From: Candidatus Rhodoferax bjergmarkensis
GTDB taxonomy: Bacteria; Pseudomonadota; Gammaproteobacteria; Burkholderiales; Burkholderiaceae_C
Assembly: GCA_016708345.1 (NCBI GenBank)
Contig: JADJFX010000003.1
Span: 558,001-622,000 of the forward strand
Reading direction: 5' to 3'
Length of the DNA: 64,000 nt
The position numbers were made by a program, and so were the translations under genes. Shown here one piece after another: positions 53,634-62,279 of the stretch. The notes beneath the pieces were generated by a model, which saw only the letters and a program-made list of their open reading frames with translations, did no database searches and had not been told where the DNA came from. Within the stretch, counting starts at the first letter, position 1; each line of letters begins with the position of its first letter.

Positions 53634-54173
53634 TCAACGCAAGGACTGGAACCAGAGCTTGTCCTGCATCACAGCAGCTTTGGCCTTGCGTTGCTCGTCA
53701 TCGTCAATAAAAAGCGTCTCCCTCATTCGATACTCAATCGTCGGCAAGGACAAAATGCCAGCTTCGATGCCGGCACGAATCCATTCCCTGTCTTTGGGTT
53801 CAGACCGCGCGTACTTTGACACGGCGCAGTCGTTGGAATCGAGGTATTTCACTTTGATACCGGATGCGAGCACTTGCCGGGTCATTCGGTTTTCCCAGCC
53901 TTCGGGCAAGGTGGGCAGGTCCGGACTCACGGCATCAAAATAATAACCGTGCGCTTGATGGAAGGCGCTGTTTTCGCCAAATTGTTCAGAAAATTCCGGT
54001 GCCCGTTGGGGGTCTCGTTCGGGATAAGCGTCCACCTCCATCGACCAAGTCATTCGGGGTGGAAGCGTTCCGGCGACGCCAAGTGCCGACAAACTTCCGA
54101 TCACCACGAATTCATCCAGTCCGCTGGCATCGCGAATCTGGCTCAAGAGAAAATCGATGTCTTCAATTTTCAT
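53634..54173 (-). CDS. DUF6036-like nucleotidyltransferase-fold protein (toxin candidate)
   Basis: A 179-residue protein from the ATG at 54173. The N terminus has FVVIGSLSALG, then WSMEVDAYPERDP, the order seen in nucleotidyltransferase-type toxin partners (G-S motif followed by an acidic strand), and DSNDCAVSKYARSEPKDREW near the middle. It overlaps (ATGA) the upstream HTH gene on the same strand, like a toxin-antitoxin operon. The reaction is not known; an NTP-transfer role is inference. Confidence 0.65.
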   Translation of the reverse strand: MKIEDIDFLLSQIRDASGLDEFVVIGSLSALGVAGTLPPRMTWSMEVDAYPERDPQRAPEFSEQFGENSAFHQAHGYYFDAVSPDLPTLPEGWENRMTRQVLASGIKVKYLDSNDCAVSKYARSEPKDREWIRAGIEAGILSLPTIEYRMRETLFIDDDEQRKAKAAVMQDKLWFQSLR

Positions 54174-54685
54174 GGCATGGCGGTGGCAAAGGGCGTGTTC
54201 TGGCGCAGCGCAGGCCCCCATTCTTCGTCCATTGCCAAAATGCCTTGGGCTATTTGCGGTGGTTCCGCATTCAGTATCTGGCGCCAGCGATCAATGTAAA
54301 TCGGGCTGCAGAGTGCTTTTTCTTGCCAGAGATCGACCATGCGCAAAGCGTTTTCTTTCAACGAAATCGCCAGGGCCCCGCCCAACGCTAACTTGACCGC
54401 GATCTTCAAATGCTTTTCGCGCGACGCCGCCAGTTGGGCCTGGTGCTGTGTTCGTGCCTGGCGACGACGTGCCATCGCAGGCGATTCCGACACGATGCCC
54501 AACTCAGCGCCCAGCACGTGCGCGGCCATTTCGACGCTGGACAGTTGGGCGTCATTGCCTTTTTCGATTTGAATCAAGGTGGTACGGCTGATGCCGGCTG
54601 CGCCAGCCAGCGCTTGCTGAGACATTGCTTTGGCAACGCGCAGCGAACGAAGGGCCAGTCCGATATGTTGATATGAAGAAGGCAT
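54170..54685 (-). CDS. XRE-family HTH regulator (antitoxin candidate)
   Basis: About 171 residues from the ATG at 54685. The helix-turn-helix is AMSQQALAGAAGISRTTLIQIEKG. The C-terminal half, which should contact the partner, is helical with IDRWRQILNAEPPQIAQ. A perfect palindrome lies just upstream of the start at 54689-54716, fitting autoregulation. It overlaps the nucleotidyltransferase-like gene. Confidence 0.75.
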   Translation of the reverse strand: MPSSYQHIGLALRSLRVAKAMSQQALAGAAGISRTTLIQIEKGNDAQLSSVEMAAHVLGAELGIVSESPAMARRRQARTQHQAQLAASREKHLKIAVKLALGGALAISLKENALRMVDLWQEKALCSPIYIDRWRQILNAEPPQIAQGILAMDEEWGPALRQNTPFATAMP

Positions 54686-54688
54686 GAC

Positions 54689-54716
54689 CAGTATTCTATA
54701 CATGCATGGAATACTG
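54689..54716. promoter_or_regulatory. Palindromic operator of the XRE/nucleotidyltransferase module
   Basis: CAGTATTC (54689-54696) and GAATACTG (54709-54716) are perfect inverted repeats with a 12-base spacer. The minus strand has a TATAGAAT -10-like box inside the region. Binding would block the module promoter. The site sits four bases upstream of the HTH gene ATG on that strand. Confidence 0.6.
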
Positions 54717-54726
54717 TACATACCCT

Positions 54727-54768
54727 AGGTCAATACCTCTTCGCATCGAATTACCAGGCGGGCTTTAC
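54727..54768 (+). pseudogene. Fragment of the 5' end of a RAYT transposase gene
   Basis: The sequence from 54730, read as S-I-P-L-R-I-E-L-P-G-G-L-Y, matches the start of the transposase at 55616 (S-R-P-L-R-I-E-F-P-G-G-L-Y) with about 30 of 36 bases identical. The ATG has become AGG. Only about 40 bases remain. It supports past transposase activity at this place. Confidence 0.65.
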
Positions 54769-54839
54769 TGCCTTTGCGGCGCGAGTTGCTGGGGAGCTCG
54801 CAGCTCTCGCTTGCGCTGTTAGGGCAAACTTGCATAAAA

Positions 54840-54855
54840 TGACCTCATGTGGTCA
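54840..54855. promoter_or_regulatory. Inverted repeat upstream of the Phd-like gene
   Basis: TGACC (54840-54844) and GGTCA (54851-54855) form a short perfect palindrome with a six-base spacer, 15 bases before the antitoxin ATG and next to the AAGGAG ribosome site. Phd-like antitoxins often bind such sites. Weak evidence on its own. Confidence 0.4.
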
Positions 54856-54869
54856 CAAGGAGATTTCTG

Positions 54870-55115
54870 ATGGAAATATTGCAAATTCGTGAAGCCAAGG
54901 CCAGTTTTTCTGCGCTGGTGGCCGCCGCTGAAAAAGGTTGTCCCACGCTCGTCAGTCGCCACGGCCAGCCCTGCGCAATGATTGTGTCGGTGGCCGATGG
55001 CGCACGCCTTTATCCGCTAGAGATGCCTAACCTGGCCAACTACCTGCTGGCTCTGCCCGAGCCACTAGAGACTGAGCGCGACACCACGCCGCTGCGGGGT
55101 ATGGACTTTGTTTAA
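54870..55115 (+). CDS. Phd/YefM-family antitoxin
   Basis: An 81-residue protein from the ATG at 54870. The N-terminal Phd fold is recognised by ILQIREAKASFSALVAAAEKG and the basic stretch LVSRHGQPCAMIV. The C terminus would wrap the toxin. A good AAGGAG lies upstream. Its stop overlaps the PIN toxin start, forming an antitoxin-toxin pair. Confidence 0.85.
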   Translation: MEILQIREAKASFSALVAAAEKGCPTLVSRHGQPCAMIVSVADGARLYPLEMPNLANYLLALPEPLETERDTTPLRGMDFV

Positions 55116-55560
55116 CGGGTATCTGCTGGACACCAGCGTGGTGTCTGCGCTGGCCCCCGGGCGTGAAGCATTTCTACCCACACCATTGGCCGAATGGCTA
55201 CAAAAGCATCACAAAGAACTTTTTCTGCCCTCCATTGCCATTGCAGAAATGGCGCAAGGCATTGGCAAGCTGCGCCGTGCCGGCGCTGCAGAGCGGGCTG
55301 ACCGGCTGGACCGTTGGCTTGACGGCTTGCTGGCCACCTATGCAGACCGCATCTTGGCTCTGGATGCTTGCGCCGCACGGTTGGCGGGGCAAATTTCTGA
55401 TGCCGCTGTGGCACAGGGCTGCCACCCCGGTTTTGCCGATGTGGCGATAGCGGCTCTGGCCCAACACGCGGGCCTGCTGTTACTGACTTGCAATTTCAAG
55501 CACTTTGAGCCGCTGGGCGTGGCCTGTACGAACCCCTTGATCTCACTACCGGCAGGTTGA
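55108..55560 (+). CDS. VapC-like PIN-domain toxin
   Basis: A 150-residue PIN ribonuclease from a TTG at 55108, overlapping the antitoxin by eight bases. The first acidic residue is in YLLDTSVVSALAP, followed by AIAEMAQGIG (Glu) and the C-terminal acidic GFADVAIAALA; these would coordinate Mg2+. It ends TCNFKHFEPLGV, as in many FitB/VapC proteins. Likely active in RNA cleavage. Confidence 0.88.
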   Translation: MFNGYLLDTSVVSALAPGREAFLPTPLAEWLQKHHKELFLPSIAIAEMAQGIGKLRRAGAAERADRLDRWLDGLLATYADRILALDACAARLAGQISDAAVAQGCHPGFADVAIAALAQHAGLLLLTCNFKHFEPLGVACTNPLISLPAG

Positions 55561-55615
55561 TGTGACGGGTCATTATGGTTCTTCATGCAAGCAAATCTCC
55601 CTTTAACATCCCTCC

Positions 55616-56520
55616 ATGTCAAGACCTCTGCGCATTGAATTCCCCGGCGGGCTGTACCACGTGACTTCGCGGGGGATCGGCGGGAGGTGATTTTTCTGGA
55701 TGACGAGGATCGGCTGTACTGGCTGGGACTGCTGGGGCAGGTATGTCAACGCTTTAACTGGGTGTGCCACGCTTATTGCTTGATGGATAACCACTTTCAT
55801 ATCGTGGTGGAGACGGTGGAAGGCAATTTGAGCGCGGGCATGCGCCAGCTCAATGGGGTTTACACCCAATGGCACAACCGCACACATGGCCGGGTGGGGC
55901 ATGTGTTTCAGGGGCGTTTCAAGGCGGTGGTGGTACAGCGCGAGTCTTACTTGCTGGAGCTGGCGCGTTATGTTGTCCTGAACCCGGTGCGTGCGGGCCT
56001 GTGCGATGAGCCGCAGGATTGGCCTTGGAGCAGCTACCACGCCACGGTAGGCACGGCACCCAAGCCAGAGTGGCTGCACACCCAGTGGCTGCTGTCCCAG
56101 TTTGGCAGAAAGCCAAGGTCGGCGCGTGCGGCTTATGTGGACCATGTTCGCGCAGGCGTTGGCCTGCCCAGCGTGTGGGACGAGCTGAAAAACCAGCTTT
56201 ATCTGGGTGACGATAATTTTGCGCAGGCGCTGCAGCAGCGCACCCAAAGCCAGGCGTTTGACCTTGAGATTCCTCGCAGCCAACGCCGCAGCGCAGCGCC
56301 TGCATTGGCCGAGTTCACCAAGCTGCCCGAGCGTAATGGTGCCATGGTGCAGGCTTACGCGACGGGTTGCTACAGCTTCAAGGACATCGGCCAGGCCTTT
56401 GGTGTGCACTACTGCACGGTCAGCCGTGCCGTGCGTGAGGCTGAAAAAATGCAGGCGCAGGCCACTGCGGTCTCAGAACGGACGAAAATGCCAGTGGTTG
56501 TAACAACTTCATTATCTTGA
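55616..56520 (+). pseudogene. REP-associated tyrosine transposase (RAYT), frameshifted
   Basis: Start at the ATG 55616 (SRPLRIEFPGGLYHVTSRG). After codon 20 one G is missing: five Gs in the run at 55670-55674, where six would give R-G-D-R-R-E and rejoin the long frame EVIFLDDEDRLYWL. The rest is full length (about 300 residues) with YHV and HFHIVVE as HUH-type metal sites and NHT-type YVVLNPVRAGL; a C-terminal HTH extension follows. RAYT proteins mobilise REP hairpins. The single missing base may be real or a sequencing error. Confidence 0.85.
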
Positions 56521-56523
56521 CCC

Positions 56524-56889
56524 ATGAAATCTCGATCCACCAACGGTGGCCTGGTTTATTCCACCGATGCTGGCCGCATGTGCCCGGTATGCCGCCAACC
56601 TGTTGCCAAATGTGTTTGCAAGGCTGCGCCTCAAACCAAAGTCCCTTCGGACGGTGTGGTACGGGTGTCGCGCGAGACCAAGGGCCGCGCGGGCAAGGGG
56701 GTCACGCTGGTCAAAGGCGTGGCGCTGGACGCGCTGGCGCTGGCGGCGCTGGGCAAGCAGCTCAAGACGGCCTGTGGTTCGGGGGGGACGGTCAAGGATG
56801 GTGTGATCGAGGTGCAGGGCGACCACTGCGATAGGGTGATTGAAATGCTCAAGGCACAGGGCATGGTGGTCAAACGCGCGGGCGGCTGA
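56524..56889 (+). CDS. SUI1-family translation-initiation-factor-like protein YciH
   Basis: A 121-residue protein with an N-terminal cysteine-rich part (CPVCRQPVAKCVC, near residue 20) and a SUI1/eIF1 domain: VRVSRETKGRAGKGVTLVKG and CGSGGTVKDGVIEVQGDHCDRVIEML. YciH-type proteins affect start-codon fidelity. It starts four bases after the transposase stop and seems to be cotranscribed with the next small gene. Confidence 0.92.
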   Translation: MKSRSTNGGLVYSTDAGRMCPVCRQPVAKCVCKAAPQTKVPSDGVVRVSRETKGRAGKGVTLVKGVALDALALAALGKQLKTACGSGGTVKDGVIEVQGDHCDRVIEMLKAQGMVVKRAGG

Positions 56890-56902
56890 GTCTGGGGCCA
56901 GC

Positions 56903-57115
56903 GTGAACCCCGAGGATTTGCAGCTGCTGGTTGAGCGCACCATGCCTTTTGGCAAGCACAAGGGGCGCTTGCTGGCCGATTTGCCTGGCGACTACCTGCG
57001 CTGGTTTGTGCGCGAGGGTGTTCCCAAAGGCGAGATTGGGCGACTGCTCGCGCTGATGCACGAGATTGACCACAACGGTTTGTCAGACCTGCTCAAACCC
57101 TTGCGCAAGGGTTGA
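56903..57115 (+). CDS. DUF3820 family protein
   Basis: A 70-residue protein from the GTG at 56903. The motif TMPFGKHKGRLLADLPGDYLRWFVREG is the DUF3820 signature. Members are small and often annotated as putative quorum-sensing-regulated virulence factors, on weak evidence. The SUI1-like gene lies 13 bases upstream. Confidence 0.85.
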   Translation: MNPEDLQLLVERTMPFGKHKGRLLADLPGDYLRWFVREGVPKGEIGRLLALMHEIDHNGLSDLLKPLRKG

Positions 57116-57125
57116 CTGCTGCGCG

Positions 57126-58199
57126 CTAATTGGCCAGGTCCAGATCGGGTAGGGCACCGAGTTCTTCGGCGTACTGGGCCTTGATTTTGAGTATTTCTGG
57201 CAGCACGGATTTGAAGGGCTGGATCAAGCCCGGATCGAAGTGTTTGCCAGAGCCCTCGTCGATCATCTGCAAGGCGGCTTCGACTGTCCAAGCCTTTTTG
57301 TAGGGCCGCACCGAGGTCAGGGCGTCAAACACGTCGGCAATGGCCACAATGCGGCCAAAAATCGGGATTTCTTCGCCACTCAAACCTTGGGGGTAGCCGC
57401 TGCCATCCCACTTTTCGTGGTGGGTGCGGGCGACAAGGCTTGCCGCCTGAAGCAGTTCGTCGCTGTGCTGGCCAATGATCTTGGCACCCATGGCGGGGTG
57501 CTGGCGCATGACCTCCCACTCAGCCTCGTCGAGCTTGCCCGGCTTGAGCAGGATGTTGTCGGGGATGCCGATTTTGCCCACGTCGTGCATCGGCGCAGCA
57601 TGAAAAAGCACCTCTACCTGCGCGCTGCTCAGCCCGGCGGCATGGGCCGTCAGCCGCGCGTAATGGCTCATGCGGATGACGTGGTTGCCGGTTTCGTTGT
57701 CCTTGAATTCAGCGGCCCGTCCCAGCCTGCGAATGATTTGCAACCGGGTGGTTTCGAGCTCGGCGGTGCGCAGATCGACCAAGCGTTCAAGCTCACGCGT
57801 TTGATCGTAGAGCGCCAGGTGGGTTCGCACCCTGGCCAGCACAATGGCCGGGCTGATGGGTTTGATGATGTAGTCCACCGCACCCATTTCAAGCCCTTTT
57901 TTTTCATCTTCCAGTTCACTCATGGCGGTGACGAAAATGATCGGAATGGCGCGCGTGTCGGCGTTGCGTTTGAGGCGCTGGCAAACGTCGTAGCCGCTGA
58001 TGCCGGGCATCATGATGTCCAGCAAAATCAGGTCGGGCTTGGCATCACCAGCGGCGATTCTCAAAGCCTTTTCGCCATTGAGGGCAATTTTGGTCTGATA
58101 GTGTGGATCAAGCACTTCCGTCAGAAGGTCAATGTTTTCCGGCGTGTCATCAACGATCAAAATGGTCTGTCTTGCGTGGGGAGTGTGTGACGAAGTCAT
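57126..58199 (-). CDS. REC-HD-GYP response regulator (c-di-GMP phosphodiesterase)
   Basis: A 357-residue protein. The REC domain has D61 in LILLDIMMPG, with K near 113 (YIIKPIS). The HD-GYP domain shows H205-D206 in MHDVGKIGIPD, HHEKWDGSGYPQGL (G268-Y269-P270), and IVAIADVFDALTS. The GYP signature supports c-di-GMP hydrolysis. It is the last gene of a minus-strand run with two kinases and likely receives phosphate from them. Confidence 0.95.
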   Translation of the reverse strand: MTSSHTPHARQTILIVDDTPENIDLLTEVLDPHYQTKIALNGEKALRIAAGDAKPDLILLDIMMPGISGYDVCQRLKRNADTRAIPIIFVTAMSELEDEKKGLEMGAVDYIIKPISPAIVLARVRTHLALYDQTRELERLVDLRTAELETTRLQIIRRLGRAAEFKDNETGNHVIRMSHYARLTAHAAGLSSAQVEVLFHAAPMHDVGKIGIPDNILLKPGKLDEAEWEVMRQHPAMGAKIIGQHSDELLQAASLVARTHHEKWDGSGYPQGLSGEEIPIFGRIVAIADVFDALTSVRPYKKAWTVEAALQMIDEGSGKHFDPGLIQPFKSVLPEILKIKAQYAEELGALPDLDLAN

Positions 58200-58220
58200 G
58201 CTTTTATTGTCCTTGCGTGA

Positions 58221-61200
58221 TCAGAGTTCAATGCCCAGGGTTCGGGCGGTTTCGCGGAGCTTTTCCAGTGCTTCTTCGAATTCATATTTGCCGATGAGTT
58301 TTTTAAGCTGTCCACTGACGGCCCCTTGGCCGACACCACGCAATTTTTCCGCGACGCTGTCGGCCAGTTTTCCGGCGCGGGAGTCGTCGTCGGCCAGCAG
58401 CGTGGCGAGTTGTTGCAGTTCGTTGGCCAGCAGATCGCGGTCCACCAACTGGCCACTGGCTGGGCTTGCGGATGACTCCTGCGCGGGCGCTGCGCTGCCC
58501 AAGGCTTGTGTGATCTGGCTGACCACGAGGGCCAGTTCCTGTGCCATGTCCGCCAGTGCTTGCGGCAGCGAAGCCGTCTCGCCGTGCTTCAGGGCCGTCT
58601 CCACGGTGCCAGCGAGCGAGAGCAACTGGCTGGCACCAATGTTGCCGGCCAAGCCTTTGGTGGTATGGGCCTCACGGGTTGCCGTGTCAATATCGCCCGC
58701 ATCAAGCGCCGCCTGAATGCGGGTCATGGCATCAAACTGGGTTTCGACAAAGCGACCTATCAATTTGCGCAATAGCTTGCCATTGCCTCCCACGCGCCGC
58801 ATGGCCTGGGTCACATCCAGACAGGCGATGGGGGGAACATCCGTCTGCTGCGCCAACACCGATGCGCCTGAGTTTGCTGCCAGATTTCCCACGGGGTCTT
58901 GCGGCTTGATCCAGCGCGCCAGGCTGGCGTACAACTGGTCGATGTCGATCGGCTTGCCGATATGGTCATTCATGCCGGCGGCCATGCACAATTCGCGGTC
59001 GCCGCTCATGGCGTTGGCGGTCATGGCCAGAATCGGCAACGCATCAAAGCGGCCGTCAGCACGAATTTTCCGGGTGGCTTCAAAGCCGTCCATCACTGGC
59101 ATTTGACAATCCATCAGCACACCGTCATAGGGTGCGCGGGCCACCATGCGAACGGCCTCGGCCCCGTTGTTGGCCACGTCCACCCGGATGCCTACGCCCT
59201 GCAGCAACTCCAGCGCCAGTTCCTGGTTGACCGGGTTGTCCTCCACCAGCAGCAGATAGGCACCGCGCACGTTTTGCGCAGCTTCCTGGCTGGCTTGCAA
59301 GCGCTGGTATTTGCGTCCGCGGGTCAGCACTTCTTTGCCCAAGGCACACAAAATGCTGTCCAGCAGGGAGGATGGGCTGACGGGTTTGAGCAGCAGTCCG
59401 TCGATCTTTGTGCTTTGAGCCTGCTCCAGCAACTCGTCGCGGCTGTGGGCGGTCACCATCACGAAGGCAGGGACCCCATGGAGACGGGGGTCGGCCCGAA
59501 TGCGCCCGATGGCGGCCAGGCCGTCTTCGTCAGGCATCATCCAGTCCATCAGCACCAGGCCATAGGGCCGGCCCGCGTCTTGCGCCTCTTCCAGCGCCTG
59601 GATGGCTTTGGCACCACTTTCGACGGCAGTGGCGTCGAATTTTTGGGAGGCCAAAATGGACAACATGATTTCGCGGGCGCGAGCGTTGTCGTCCACCACC
59701 AAAATCCGAAGGCCGGTGACGTCGGGCTCCAGTGTGCTGCGCAAGCGCTGCTGGTCCTGCAAGCCAAACCTGGCGGTGAAGGTGAAGGTGCTGCCCATGG
59801 CGACCTGGCTTTGCACGCCGATCTGGCCGTCCATGAGTTCAACCAGCCGTTTGCTGATGGTCAAGCCAAGCCCGGTGCCGCCGTATTTTCGGGTGGTTGA
59901 GGCATCGGCCTGTGAAAAGGCACTGAACAGTTTGTTCTTTTGCTCTTCGCTCAGGCCCACGCCGGTATCACTGATGTCAAAGCGCAGGTGGATGTGATCG
60001 GGGTGCAAATCCGGGTTGAAATCTACCGCATGAATGCCCACGGTGACCTCGCCGCGCTCGGTGAATTTAATGGCATTGCCCACTAGGTTGAGCAGCACCT
60101 GGCCCAGTCGCAAGGCGTCGCCCACCAGCGCGGTCGGTACATCCGGGCCGACGTCAAAGAGCAGTTCAAGGCCCTTGTCCTGGGCTTTCATGATGGACAG
60201 GTCGGCCAGGTTTTCCATCACATCCTCCAGATGAAATTCGGTGGCTTCGAACTGCAGTTTGCCCGCCTCAATCTTTGAAAAATCCAGAATGTCGTTGATG
60301 ATGCCCAACAGATTGCGGGCGGCAGCATCCACTTTTTCGATGTAATTGCGCTGCTTGGGGTTCAAATCGGTTTGCAGCGCCAGATGCGACATGCCGATGA
60401 TGGCGTTCATGGGGGTGCGGATTTCATGGCTCATGTTGGCCAGAAAATCGGATTTCATGCGGGTGGCGTCTTCGGCCAAATCTTTTGCCGTACGCATGAG
60501 TTCGGCGGCTTCGTGCTCGGCCGTGACGTCATCAAACATCCAAACCGAGCCGCGTGTCAAATCTTGCGGGTCAATGGCGCTGCCACTGATGCGGCACCAA
60601 AACTCGCTGCCATCGCGGCGGTGCAGCGCTTGCGTGCTGTAGTGAACTCTGCCCTGTTGGATGTCGGCGTAGGGGCCATCGGATGAGCAATTGGAGTCAG
60701 CCCACCAAATGCACGCTGACTGGCCCACCATGGTTCCGGGCGACCAGCCAAATAACTCTTCCAATTTGTGATTGGCGCGAACAATGGCCCAGTCCTTGAT
60801 GAAGGCTATGCCCAGCGTGGCCGACTCAAAAATGGCGCTTTGCTCGTCGTTGGCCTGGCGAATGGCTTGTTCGCTGCGTTTTTGTGTCGTGATGTCGCGC
60901 ATGGATGCGATGAGCAAAGACCGGTCTTCATCTTCCGCCACATAGCAAGACACATCAATGTCCACTGCTTCGCCATTGGAGCGGATGTGACGGGTTTCAA
61001 AACGCATGGGGCGACCCGCGTCGCGAAGTTTGTCCAGAAGTTGCGGCATGTTCTCCTTCGACAGGGTCAGGAGGAAATGCTTGGGAATCCTGGCCCCCAT
61101 CACTTTTTCGGCCGGGAGTTCCATCAGCGCAAGGCCGGCCTTGTTGGCATAGACCAGCGTCAGGGTTTTGGGGTCCGCCCAAAACATGGGTTCGGAGTTT

Positions 61201-62120
61201 TCCACAACGGTGCGGTTAAAAAGAATTTTCTTCTCGTCTTTTTTCCGGTCGGTGATGTCGACCATCCAGCCCAGCACACCGGGCTTGCCCGCATAGTTTG
61301 TTGGCAGATAGGTCACCAGCAAATCACGCACCGTGCGGTGCGGACAGTACATTTGAACCTCCATGTTGCGCACCGTTCCGTGGGCTTTGAGTTCGGCAAT
61401 GATTTTCTCGCGTGTTTGCGGAATCACCAGGGCATTGGTGGCGGCGTCGCCCACCTTCATGCTCAACAATTCGGTAACCTGTGGATTGGCAAAACGAATG
61501 ATGCCCCCGGTGCTGACAGCGACGCCCACCGGGGCCGTATCCAGAATGTTTTGCAGGCGGTCGGCCTGGTCCTTGATTTCTTTGAACAGCAGGTTAAGCG
61601 TGTCGGCGATCAAGGAGGCATTGATCAGCATGAACACCAGCAACTGCGCCCACAGGCTGAAGGTGACCTGTTTCAAGCGAGCGGTTTCACTGAGGGTGAT
61701 GGGGGTGTGTGAAATTGATAACACTTCTTCGGGCACACGCAGCAAAAACAAAATACCCACCGTGGCAAATGGCCACAAAAGCAAGAGGCTCCTGGTGCGG
61801 CTAAAGTCCCGGCGCAGGAGCTGGTAACCGTCGTGAAACCCCCAAAGAGACAAGCCCCCGGCAGTCAGAAAGATGGCCGCAATGGCCGGGTTGCGCATGC
61901 CCAGCGCATGGCCAAGCAAGGTTGATGCAGCCAGGGCGAACGCAGTGATGGCGACATCACGCCCCGCCCTGCAGCGCACGCCGTGAAGCTCCTGGATGCC
62001 CGCGCGAAACAGGAAGACGCAGCACAAATGCAGCACCGTGGACACATTCACCGATTGATAGAAGTCGATCAGACTGACATGGGGCTCGCGGTACTGGGCA
62101 ACCACGTCGCCGATGACCAA
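58221..62120 (-). CDS. Large hybrid sensor histidine kinase (membrane, PAS, HisKA, two REC, HPt)
   Basis: A 1299-residue protein as read from a TTG at 62120. The N-terminal 190 residues hold several hydrophobic spans. Then come about three PAS domains (NILDTAPVGVAVSTGG, WADPKTLTLVYANKAG, FIKDWAIVRANHKL), an H box SHEIRTPMNA with H565, an ATPase (NLVGNAIKFTERG), two REC domains (VLMDWMMPDEDG and GVLMDCQMPVMDG), and an HPt domain with H1152 in AHTTKGLAG. The true start is likely upstream, behind a suspected frameshift near 62190. Downstream is the HD-GYP regulator, 21 bases away. Confidence 0.93.
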   Translation of the reverse strand: MVIGDVVAQYREPHVSLIDFYQSVNVSTVLHLCCVFLFRAGIQELHGVRCRAGRDVAITAFALAASTLLGHALGMRNPAIAAIFLTAGGLSLWGFHDGYQLLRRDFSRTRSLLLLWPFATVGILFLLRVPEEVLSISHTPITLSETARLKQVTFSLWAQLLVFMLINASLIADTLNLLFKEIKDQADRLQNILDTAPVGVAVSTGGIIRFANPQVTELLSMKVGDAATNALVIPQTREKIIAELKAHGTVRNMEVQMYCPHRTVRDLLVTYLPTNYAGKPGVLGWMVDITDRKKDEKKILFNRTVVENSEPMFWADPKTLTLVYANKAGLALMELPAEKVMGARIPKHFLLTLSKENMPQLLDKLRDAGRPMRFETRHIRSNGEAVDIDVSCYVAEDEDRSLLIASMRDITTQKRSEQAIRQANDEQSAIFESATLGIAFIKDWAIVRANHKLEELFGWSPGTMVGQSACIWWADSNCSSDGPYADIQQGRVHYSTQALHRRDGSEFWCRISGSAIDPQDLTRGSVWMFDDVTAEHEAAELMRTAKDLAEDATRMKSDFLANMSHEIRTPMNAIIGMSHLALQTDLNPKQRNYIEKVDAAARNLLGIINDILDFSKIEAGKLQFEATEFHLEDVMENLADLSIMKAQDKGLELLFDVGPDVPTALVGDALRLGQVLLNLVGNAIKFTERGEVTVGIHAVDFNPDLHPDHIHLRFDISDTGVGLSEEQKNKLFSAFSQADASTTRKYGGTGLGLTISKRLVELMDGQIGVQSQVAMGSTFTFTARFGLQDQQRLRSTLEPDVTGLRILVVDDNARAREIMLSILASQKFDATAVESGAKAIQALEEAQDAGRPYGLVLMDWMMPDEDGLAAIGRIRADPRLHGVPAFVMVTAHSRDELLEQAQSTKIDGLLLKPVSPSSLLDSILCALGKEVLTRGRKYQRLQASQEAAQNVRGAYLLLVEDNPVNQELALELLQGVGIRVDVANNGAEAVRMVARAPYDGVLMDCQMPVMDGFEATRKIRADGRFDALPILAMTANAMSGDRELCMAAGMNDHIGKPIDIDQLYASLARWIKPQDPVGNLAANSGASVLAQQTDVPPIACLDVTQAMRRVGGNGKLLRKLIGRFVETQFDAMTRIQAALDAGDIDTATREAHTTKGLAGNIGASQLLSLAGTVETALKHGETASLPQALADMAQELALVVSQITQALGSAAPAQESSASPASGQLVDRDLLANELQQLATLLADDDSRAGKLADSVAEKLRGVGQGAVSGQLKKLIGKYEFEEALEKLRETARTLGIEL

Positions 62121-62272
62121 CAGCAGATTTGCGGCGCTGAAATACAGCGCAGCCGTGCGGGAAATATTCAGGGCAATGCCAAAAACGCCCAGCCCAAGCC
62201 CGCCAGAGCGGCCACAAAGGTGATGACCCGGGCCAGGGTTTCAACTTCACCAACCGGCATATTCATGTCCAT
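62121..62272 (-). other. Probable true N terminus of the hybrid kinase, out of frame
   Basis: From an ATG at 62272 the minus strand reads MDMNMPVGEVETLARVITF, a credible start and first membrane span that ends in a frame stop at about 62166. The kinase frame continues from about 62190 as GVFGIALNISRTAAL. One added base in the GGGCTTGGGCTGGGC stretch would join the two. The joined protein would be about 1350 residues. Confidence 0.5.
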
Positions 62273-62279
62273 GTGAGTC

